Shown one piece after another: positions 57,893-64,000 of a stretch of 64,000 nt of DNA. A model generated the notes under the pieces. The model had not been told where the DNA came from. It ran no database searches and saw only the letters and a list, made by a program, of their open reading frames with translations. Position numbers and translations under genes: made by a program. Source of the DNA: Aestuariirhabdus litorea (GTDB taxonomy: Bacteria > Pseudomonadota > Gammaproteobacteria > Pseudomonadales > Aestuariirhabdaceae); contig NZ_QWEZ01000001.1 of assembly GCF_003864255.1 (NCBI RefSeq), positions 1,426,001-1,490,000 of the forward strand, in the 5' to 3' direction. Every line of letters begins with the position of its first letter. Position 1 is the stretch's first letter.

Positions 57893-59650
57893 ATGACCTC
57901 TCTGCCTCCCCCCCTGACGACTGCTCTCAAACAGACCGCCCCTCTTCTGCTGGCGCTGCTTATGGTAGCGCCCGCCGGTGGTGACGCGATTCTGGAGGGG
58001 GACCGGGCCATTCCCCAGCAAGCCAATGCGGGCATGGTGGTGACCAGCCACACCCTCGCCACACAAGCCGCACTTGAAGTGCTGGCTGATGATGGGAATG
58101 CCATCGACGCCGCTGTAACGGCAGGTTTTGTGCTGGCAGTGGTACAGCCCCGTTCAGGCAATATCGGCGGGGGTGGCTTTATGCTGATTGCCAACGACCC
58201 AACTCAACAGGTGGTCGCCATTGACTACCGTGAGACCGCCCCGGCCGCCGCCACCCGCACCATGTTTATTGATGCGCAGGGCGAGGTCGACACCGGCCTT
58301 AGCCGCTTTTCCCACCTTTCCGCCGGCGTTCCAGGCACCGTAGATGGCTTGCTACTGGCACTGGAGCGTTATGGATCAATAGACCGAAAGCGCGCGCTGG
58401 CCCCGGCAATCAAACTGGCCAGGGAGGGGTTTATCGTACCCCCCCGTTTTACCCAGGGGTTTGAACAATCGAGCAAACGGTTACTGAGTGATGACACCAC
58501 AGCATCGCTATTTTATAAGAAGGATGGCACCGCCCATCAGCCCGGAGAACGTTTTACCCAGCCCCAGCTGGCCGCCACACTGACGCGCATTGCCGAACAG
58601 GGACGAGAGGGATTCTACGCCGGTGAAACCGCGCGCCTGATCAGCCAACAGATGAAACGCCAGGGCGGCTTGATCAGCGCCCAGGACCTGGCCAACTATC
58701 GCGCCAAGGTGAGGAAGCCGTTAAAGGGTCGATATCGCGGCTATGAGATCTACTCCATGCCCCCGCCCAGCTCCGGGGGGGTGCACATCATCCAGATGCT
58801 CGAACTGCTGGAGCCATACCCGATTGCCGAATTGGGGCACAACTCGGCGCGTACCATCCACCTGATGGCCGAGGCCATGAAGCTCGCCTACGCCGACCGC
58901 GCCACCCACCTTGGCGACAGCGACTTCGTTGCCGTGCCGGTCGAGGGGCTCCTCTCGAACACCTATATCGACCGGCGCCGCCAGCTGATCAATAGCGAGC
59001 GTGCCACCCCGTCCAGCACCATTCAGGAGGGTAACCCAGCCGCCTACGAAAGCGAGGAGACGACCCATTTCTCGGTGGCTGATCGATTTGGGAACCTGGT
59101 ATCCAATACCTACACCCTCAATTTCAGCTACGGCTCGGGCATCTCCGTAGCGGGCGCCGGCTTTTTACTCAACAACCAGATGGATGACTTCAGTGCCAAG
59201 CCCGGCTCAGCCAATGCTTACGGCCTGACAGGGGCAGACAAAAACAGTATCGCTGCCAACAAGCGCATGCTGAGTTCCATGTCACCCACGATCGTGCGCC
59301 ACAATAACCGCAACCTGATGGCCACCGGGACCCCCGGAGGGCCTCGCATTATCACCACTACCCTGCAAGTGATCATGAATGTGCTGGACCATGGAATGAA
59401 CATCCAGGAAGCCGTCAACGCCCCCCGGGTTCACCACCAGTGGCTACCCGACAGTCTGCGGATCGAGTCTGGCATCAGTCCCGACACCCGAGCGCTGCTG
59501 ACAAGCATGGGTTATCAACTCAGAACCGGCCCTGCCATGGGGGCCAGCCAAAGCATCTACATCGATGAGGCGGGTATCATGCAGGGGGCGGCGGATCCGA
59601 GGCGAGATACCTCATCGGCCATGGGACTTTGGCAACCACCCCGGCGGTAA
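57893..59650 (+). CDS. ggt: Gamma-glutamyltransferase
   Basis: This 585-residue periplasmic Ntn-hydrolase cleaves itself into two subunits at Thr390, the first residue of TTHFSV. Other family motifs are NAIDAAVTAGFVLAVVQPRSGNIGGGGFM near the N-terminus and NNQMDDFS plus GGPRIITTTLQV in the small subunit. A signal peptide spans about 1-32. It hydrolyses glutathione and gamma-glutamyl peptides. It begins 67 bases after grxA. Confidence 0.94.
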   Translation: MTSLPPPLTTALKQTAPLLLALLMVAPAGGDAILEGDRAIPQQANAGMVVTSHTLATQAALEVLADDGNAIDAAVTAGFVLAVVQPRSGNIGGGGFMLIANDPTQQVVAIDYRETAPAAATRTMFIDAQGEVDTGLSRFSHLSAGVPGTVDGLLLALERYGSIDRKRALAPAIKLAREGFIVPPRFTQGFEQSSKRLLSDDTTASLFYKKDGTAHQPGERFTQPQLAATLTRIAEQGREGFYAGETARLISQQMKRQGGLISAQDLANYRAKVRKPLKGRYRGYEIYSMPPPSSGGVHIIQMLELLEPYPIAELGHNSARTIHLMAEAMKLAYADRATHLGDSDFVAVPVEGLLSNTYIDRRRQLINSERATPSSTIQEGNPAAYESEETTHFSVADRFGNLVSNTYTLNFSYGSGISVAGAGFLLNNQMDDFSAKPGSANAYGLTGADKNSIAANKRMLSSMSPTIVRHNNRNLMATGTPGGPRIITTTLQVIMNVLDHGMNIQEAVNAPRVHHQWLPDSLRIESGISPDTRALLTSMGYQLRTGPAMGASQSIYIDEAGIMQGAADPRRDTSSAMGLWQPPRR

Positions 59651-59660
59651 TAAGTCCGGC

Positions 59661-60263
59661 TTACAAGGCCTGCCCCCCCTGCCCCTGGGCAACCAGCCGT
59701 TCCCGCAACTGTGCCAGCCCGTGGCGAGCCAGTTGCCTTGCCAGCTTGCTATAGCCGGAATCAACCCTCAACGGGCCATGATCGGTACATTGCATCAGGT
59801 TTCTGAACGCCGGGGGAAGGTGACGTGCACGGGTTACCATCCCCCCTTGTGGATCTTCGGCCAGGTAATAGATGTGGCGGACCCCGCTCATCAGGATGCG
59901 AGACAAGCACATGGGACAAGGCTCAAGACTGCTCACCAGGCTCAGAGCACCCAGCTCCCGAGCCTTGAAGCGCCCCTCAACCACCGAACGCTCCCAGCAG
60001 TTTAGGAGCTGCATCTCGGCATGGGCAGCACTGTCCCAGTGGGGCTGAAACACCGCATTGGTAGCTTCCAGCAAAACCTCATCACCGCGGCACAGCAAGG
60101 CCGACACGCCATAATTGCCCTCCCGGCGCGCCTGGAGGGCCAGTTCGCACAGGCGCCGTGCCCAGCCATTTCGGTAGCCTGACTGCGACAAGCGAGCCAG
60201 CCGTGCATCAACGTCGGAGAGCTCCAGCTGGGCCTCAGGTTTAAAGAGGGAAAAACTAAACAT
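59661..60263 (-). CDS. Cytidine/deoxycytidylate deaminase-family zinc protein
   Basis: This 200-residue protein has the CDA-fold zinc motif His81-Ala-Glu83 (HAEMQLL) and Pro-Cys116-Pro-Met-Cys119 (EPCPMC). That is the TadA/guanine-deaminase-type HAE...PCxxC arrangement. The N-terminal 35 residues are extra. It is longer than TadA, and the tRNA-binding tail is not recognised, so the substrate may be a free nucleobase or nucleoside. The ATG of MFSFSLF with an AGGGTG ribosome binding site is chosen over a GTG 17 codons upstream. Confidence 0.82.
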   Translation of the reverse strand: MFSFSLFKPEAQLELSDVDARLARLSQSGYRNGWARRLCELALQARREGNYGVSALLCRGDEVLLEATNAVFQPHWDSAAHAEMQLLNCWERSVVEGRFKARELGALSLVSSLEPCPMCLSRILMSGVRHIYYLAEDPQGGMVTRARHLPPAFRNLMQCTDHGPLRVDSGYSKLARQLARHGLAQLRERLVAQGQGGQAL

Positions 60264-60333
60264 TGGCACCCTGTGTAGATCAGAGCCAGAGGTGTTGGTA
60301 TAACTGAGCCTCACTCACAGCACTGGATTATCC

Positions 60334-60711
60334 ATGTATCTTCTGATTAAGCATAGCCATGTAACCCTGGCAGTACTGAGTATCACGTTTTTTGTGATCC
60401 GTGCATTTTGGTCGGTCCGGGGATCTCACCTACTTAACCAGCGTTGGGTCAAAGTAACCCCCCACCTGGTGGACAGCTTGCTGCTGGCCTGTGCTATCTA
60501 CCTGATGATCTCCATCCACCAATACCCCTTTACCAACTCCTGGTTAACAGCCAAACTTCTCGCACTGCTGCTCTACATCGGCCTGGGAACCCTGGCGATA
60601 AAACGGGGCAGGACGGCAACTGTGCGCCTTCTCAGCGCGATCATGGCCGTACTGGTGTTTGGCTATATCCTGGGGGTTGCGATCAACCGGAGTCCCAGCG
60701 CCTGGTGGTAA
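60334..60711 (+). CDS. SirB2-family inner membrane protein
   Basis: This 125-residue protein with four hydrophobic helices matches SirB2/YchQ (KHSHVTLAVLSITFFVIR at the N-terminus). Its role is unknown despite the old invasion-regulator name. It is followed by a strong ribosome-binding-like AAAGGAGG (60726), but no coding frame uses it on this strand. Confidence 0.82.
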   Translation: MYLLIKHSHVTLAVLSITFFVIRAFWSVRGSHLLNQRWVKVTPHLVDSLLLACAIYLMISIHQYPFTNSWLTAKLLALLLYIGLGTLAIKRGRTATVRLLSAIMAVLVFGYILGVAINRSPSAWW

Positions 60712-60776
60712 TCAGCGAATCACGTAAAGGAGGACCAGGGGAGCACAGCCCCCTGGTCGTTAGCACCGCCCGCGAT

Positions 60777-60971
60777 TTAATACAGTGCGCCCGGGACAAT
60801 GGCTCGAAAAACCAGGAAGACGACCAACAGCGACAGGAAGGACACCACCCACTTGTAAACCGTCGGATCCATGCCCGTGCGCTCCTCGATCCAGTTGCCT
60901 GTCGCGGCACTGAAGCGAGCAGCCATTACTACGGAAAGGGCGAAAAGCACCACCAATATCATCAGGTTCAT
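60777..60971 (-). CDS. Small two-helix membrane protein
   Basis: This 64-residue peptide starts with an ATG preceded by GGAG (minus strand). It has two hydrophobic helices (MNLMILVVLFALSVVMAARF and VVSFLSLLVVFLVFRAIVPG) around a polar turn with Glu-Glu-Arg. No family is recognised. It sits alone between sirB2 and the LtaS-like gene. Its compactness and clean ribosome binding site argue that it is real. Confidence 0.6.
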   Translation of the reverse strand: MNLMILVVLFALSVVMAARFSAATGNWIEERTGMDPTVYKWVVSFLSLLVVFLVFRAIVPGALY

Positions 60972-61208
60972 TCTTAGAACTCCATCTCTACAACTGTGTA
61001 AAAGTGTACCCCGGCTCCACCGGGATACTATGACCTGCATCAACCCAACTCTCAACTGCCCTCAACCTGACTCGACGTCATTGTTCAGGAGCTAGCGCGA
61101 CTGCCCCCACAGGCTGGCACTACAGCAGGCGGATTGGGATTATCGGCAATATTGAGTAGAATACGCCTCCGTTAAACCGCCCATCATCGACTATTCGAAG
61201 GCCCCTCT

Positions 61209-63263
61209 ATGTTAACCTGGCTCCAATCCCGCCGAGTACGCTACCTTGCCGGCGTCTGTTTTATGTTTTGGCTACTCATGGCCACACTGCGTGTTACTTT
61301 CCTGCTGGGTTTTTCCGAAGTGGGTGACACGGTACAGGCGTCCATCGCGGACCTGGCCAAGGTGCTTTATATCGGTTTCAAGTTTGACCTGCGGCTGGCG
61401 CTTATTCTCACCTTGCCCCTGATTCTGCTGGCCTACCTCCCCTGGGTTAACCTCGCCCGTCTATCCCTTGTACGTAAACTCGCCTTCGGTTACCTGCTAC
61501 TGGCAGTGTCCGGCCTGGTGGTCTTCTATGTGTTTGATTTTGGCCACTATGCCTATCTTGGGGTTCGCATCAACAGCACGGCCCTGCGCTTTCTCGAGGA
61601 CTTTGCGATCTCCCGGGATATGGTGTGGGAAAGCTATCCGGTGGTGTGGATCACAGTCGCCGTATTAGCCACCATCGCAGCCTTTATGTATGGCTATTCA
61701 CGACTGGTCCACTCAACCCTGCTGCAAGACCCGCCATCCATTCGCATCCCCGCCCGCATTGGCGGAGGGGTAGTGATCTTTTTCGCGGTGCTTCTGGGCC
61801 TGCTCGGCCGCTGGCCCGGTAACATCGAGAACCCGGTCCCGCTGCGCTGGAGCGACGCCTTTTTCAGCGGCAGCACCCCCATCTCCTCTCTTGGACTGAA
61901 CCCCGTACTCTACTTCTTTGTCTCCTCGGAGTACTCAGAGTCCCCTTACGAGCTTGAGGAGGTTAAACGCTACTACCCCGCCATCAGTCAGTACCTGGGG
62001 GTTGAGCAACCCGATAGCGAGCGCCTGAATTATGTCCGCCAGTTTCCGGCATCGGAGCACAGTGTCAGTGACAAAGGCCGTAAACCCAATGTGGTGCTGA
62101 TCATGCTGGAGTCGCTGGGAGCGAGCCGGCTGGGCGTCTACAACAACCCACTGACCCCCTCCCCTAACCTGGATCACATTGCGCGTAACGGCTGGTTTAT
62201 GCCCAATTTCTACGTGCCTGTTTCCGGTACGGCGCGCACGGTCTTTGCCAGCCTCACCGGCCTGCCCGACGTCACCCGAGTCAATACCGCCAGCCGCAAT
62301 ACGCTGATTACCGAACAGCTGATGATCATCAATGAGTTCAAGGACTACCAAAAGCACTATCTGATTGGTGGCAGCCTGGGCTGGGCCAACATGAGTGCCG
62401 TCATCAACCACAACATACCCGACATCCATATCTCCGAGGAGGGCTCCTTCAGCTCGCCCAACGTGGATGTCTGGGGTATCTCCGATCTGGACCTGTTCAA
62501 GGAGTCCGATAAGGTCTTCCGCCAACTGCCGGATGAACAGCCCTTCCTGGCCATTATCCAGACCGCCGGTAACCACCGCCCCTTCACTATTCCCGATAAC
62601 AACGATGACTTTGTCGTCGACAACAGCCACAGCGATGAGGCCCTTAGCAAGGCCGGCTTCCGCAGCGCTGCCCAGTACAATGCGGTTCGCCTGCTGGATT
62701 ACAACATCGGTCGCTTTATGGAAATGGCCAAAGAGAGTGGCTACTTCGATAACACCATCTTCGTCTTCTACGGTGATCACAACAACCGAATCACCGAAAC
62801 CCCACACATGAAGCCCTTTTACGAGGCGCTGGATCTGGACGGCCTCCACGTGCCCCACATGATTTACGCCCCCAAGCTGCTCCAGCCCCGGGTCATTGAG
62901 GGGGCGGTCAGCCTGGTGGATGTGTTCCCCACACTGGCGGGACTGGTCGGTATCCCCTACCGCAACACCACCCTCGGACGTGACATCAATCGGCCGGCAC
63001 CCGAGGGGGAGCGGGTGGTTTACACCCAGACCTCCCACAAGACAACACCGGTGATTGGCGCCATCACCAAGGACTATATGCTACGCATCGATTACAACAA
63101 CGATGTCATCAAGTTGCACGACCTCAACTCCGACACACCGGCGGAGGATGTGAGTGGGCAGCACCCGGAAAAGGCAGAGAAACTGACCCAGCTGGCCAAG
63201 GGATTCTATGAAACCACCCGCTACCTGCTGCACCACAACAATGAACGCAGCCTGGCCCAGTAA
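61209..63263 (+). CDS. LTA synthase-family phosphoglycerol transferase
   Basis: This 684-residue inner membrane sulfatase-fold enzyme has five transmembrane helices (about 10-200) followed by a periplasmic catalytic domain. The Mg/Mn site includes VVLIMLESLGASR, the nucleophile threonine in SGTARTV (339-345), and the YGDHNNR motif. In Gram-negatives LtaS-type proteins transfer phosphoglycerol or phosphoethanolamine to glycans or lipids. This one is longer than OpgB's catalytic core and its acceptor is unknown. Confidence 0.88.
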   Translation: MLTWLQSRRVRYLAGVCFMFWLLMATLRVTFLLGFSEVGDTVQASIADLAKVLYIGFKFDLRLALILTLPLILLAYLPWVNLARLSLVRKLAFGYLLLAVSGLVVFYVFDFGHYAYLGVRINSTALRFLEDFAISRDMVWESYPVVWITVAVLATIAAFMYGYSRLVHSTLLQDPPSIRIPARIGGGVVIFFAVLLGLLGRWPGNIENPVPLRWSDAFFSGSTPISSLGLNPVLYFFVSSEYSESPYELEEVKRYYPAISQYLGVEQPDSERLNYVRQFPASEHSVSDKGRKPNVVLIMLESLGASRLGVYNNPLTPSPNLDHIARNGWFMPNFYVPVSGTARTVFASLTGLPDVTRVNTASRNTLITEQLMIINEFKDYQKHYLIGGSLGWANMSAVINHNIPDIHISEEGSFSSPNVDVWGISDLDLFKESDKVFRQLPDEQPFLAIIQTAGNHRPFTIPDNNDDFVVDNSHSDEALSKAGFRSAAQYNAVRLLDYNIGRFMEMAKESGYFDNTIFVFYGDHNNRITETPHMKPFYEALDLDGLHVPHMIYAPKLLQPRVIEGAVSLVDVFPTLAGLVGIPYRNTTLGRDINRPAPEGERVVYTQTSHKTTPVIGAITKDYMLRIDYNNDVIKLHDLNSDTPAEDVSGQHPEKAEKLTQLAKGFYETTRYLLHHNNERSLAQ

Positions 63264-63316
63264 AACAGCCACCTATCCAGCCTAAACGACCAGCAAGGGC
63301 GCAGGGAGTGCGCCCG

Positions 63317-63913
63317 CTAGGGGGTGTCCGCCGCTTTACGGCCCAGCGATTTAACGGCGTCTCGCAACACCTGTGCGGCTGCATAGAAGACCAGCATAGG
63401 GTCGAGGAGATAGTCCCACAGGTTTCTCGACTCAAGCCCCCACTCCAGAATCCAGAGCAGCAAGGCCAGACAGAAGAGAGCAACAGCCCACCAACAGCGG
63501 AGGTAAACCATCGCCAGCGTCAAGGCACCCAAAGGCAACACCAGGGCTGAGCTAAACCCCCAGCGGTAAGGGTCCGTCAAACCGACCCCCAGGGAAAAGG
63601 TATAAAAGGGAATCGCAACCAGTAGCGTCAAAAGCGAGAGCATCCGCCACTGGGCCTCGTTGACCGGGCTCTTGATCAGCGCCGCCCGTTCCAGAGCACT
63701 CATCGTCAGCAGCCCCAGCGTAAGAATGGAGAAGTCCCCCAACCCGCCCCTCAGCAGATCAATGAGCGCGACACCCTCCATCAGAGGAAGGGGAAGCAGG
63801 AGAATCAGTACGATGCCCACCACCGAAAGCAGGCGGTGGGAAGAGAGGGAGCGCGGTAGCAGGCAGAAGAGCAGCAGCCCGTACCCGCTCAACGACAGGG
63901 TCCATGGAATCAT
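63317..63913 (-). CDS. Uncharacterised multi-pass membrane protein
   Basis: This 198-residue protein has five or six hydrophobic helices (for example GYGLLLFCLLPRS, LLSVVGIVLILLLPLPLM, LLTLLVAIPFYTFSLGVGL, WWAVALFCLALLLWILEW) and a basic C-terminus. No family is recognised. Its ATG overlaps the stop of the preceding gene as TAATG, so the two are an operon, convergent with the LtaS-like gene. Confidence 0.7.
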   Translation of the reverse strand: MIPWTLSLSGYGLLLFCLLPRSLSSHRLLSVVGIVLILLLPLPLMEGVALIDLLRGGLGDFSILTLGLLTMSALERAALIKSPVNEAQWRMLSLLTLLVAIPFYTFSLGVGLTDPYRWGFSSALVLPLGALTLAMVYLRCWWAVALFCLALLLWILEWGLESRNLWDYLLDPMLVFYAAAQVLRDAVKSLGRKAADTP

Positions 63914-64000
63914 TACAACAGGCTCCTTAACCAGCCTTCACTGAACTCCAGATGCTTGATGGCGCTGCGGTTCCAGGTAAAAACCACCTGTATATTGCCC
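63913..64000 (-). CDS. 3' end of an unidentified gene, cut by the window
   Basis: The last 28 codons of a frame that enters from beyond the window end in ...FSEGWLRSLL and a TAA stop that overlaps the next gene's ATG. Too little is present to name it. Confidence 0.55.
   Translation of the reverse strand, partial: GNIQVVFTWNRSAIKHLEFSEGWLRSLL

Overview
The window is about 64 kb of chromosome from a Gram-negative gammaproteobacterium with a GC-rich genome (G/C-ending codons dominate). Gene content and order point to the Pseudomonadales/Oceanospirillales part of the class. The run yccA-tusDCBE-ybiB-cysG-serS-crcB-rarA-lolA-ftsK-trxB-aat-bpt-infA-clpA-clpS-cspD, followed by mnmA-hflD-purB, is an order familiar from Pseudomonas. 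I cannot name the species. No phage, insertion sequence, rRNA operon or CRISPR array is visible; this is mostly core chromosome with a few accessory inserts.

Layout. 0.1-2.6 kb: a fused cysteine desulfurase-SufE protein, convergent with tcdA (the csdA-csdE-csdL theme). 2.7-4.2 kb: a receiver-CheC response regulator followed by a PAS protein. 4.2-6.2 kb: gloC and alanine dehydrogenase. 6.28-6.55 kb: an intergenic region with a GacA/UvrY-type palindrome, many GGA motifs (one in a perfect hairpin loop) and an intrinsic terminator, read here as an undescribed CsrB/RsmY/RsmZ-type regulatory RNA. 6.57-10.83 kb (minus strand): a tungsten aldehyde oxidoreductase operon with a four-cluster ferredoxin, an AOR catalytic subunit, an FAD subunit, a MoaD-like carrier and a small unknown protein. 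11.1-28.2 kb: tRNA-Ser and the Pseudomonas-like core block, which includes the bacterial N-degron set (aat, bpt, clpS, clpA). 28.2-33.0 kb: moaC-moaE (no moaD between them), a Nudix hydrolase, mnmA, hflD and purB.

33-45 kb: a GNAT-DUF7931 protein with a secretin-like periplasmic protein, then a central-carbon block of a LysR regulator divergent from mqo, with glcB and aceA (glyoxylate shunt), another LysR regulator and an M20 peptidase. 45.1-46.0 kb: an eight-member tRNA operon (Ala, Glu, Gly) downstream of gltX, showing clear signs of tRNA-Gly duplication and decay. 47.7-50.7 kb: an operon of an Lrp-type regulator, a class V PLP enzyme and a TauE/SafE exporter, possibly a small sulfur-handling module. 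50.9-64 kb: prpE, a DUF3422 protein, a divergent EF-G paralogue, a solo solute-binding protein, grxA, gamma-glutamyltransferase, a deaminase, SirB2, a tiny two-helix membrane protein, an LtaS-like phosphoglycerol transferase and two further genes at the edge.

Functional threads: sulfur transfer (CsdA-E, TcdA, Tus proteins, MnmA, ThiS/MoaD-type carriers, the PLP-TauE pair), metal-pterin enzymes (AOR, MoaC, MoaE), acetate/propionate use (AceA, GlcB, Mqo, PrpE), and tRNA supply or modification. The most interesting unexplained signals are the putative Csr/Rsm RNA, the collapsed tRNA-Gly remnants and the Lrp-PLP-TauE operon.
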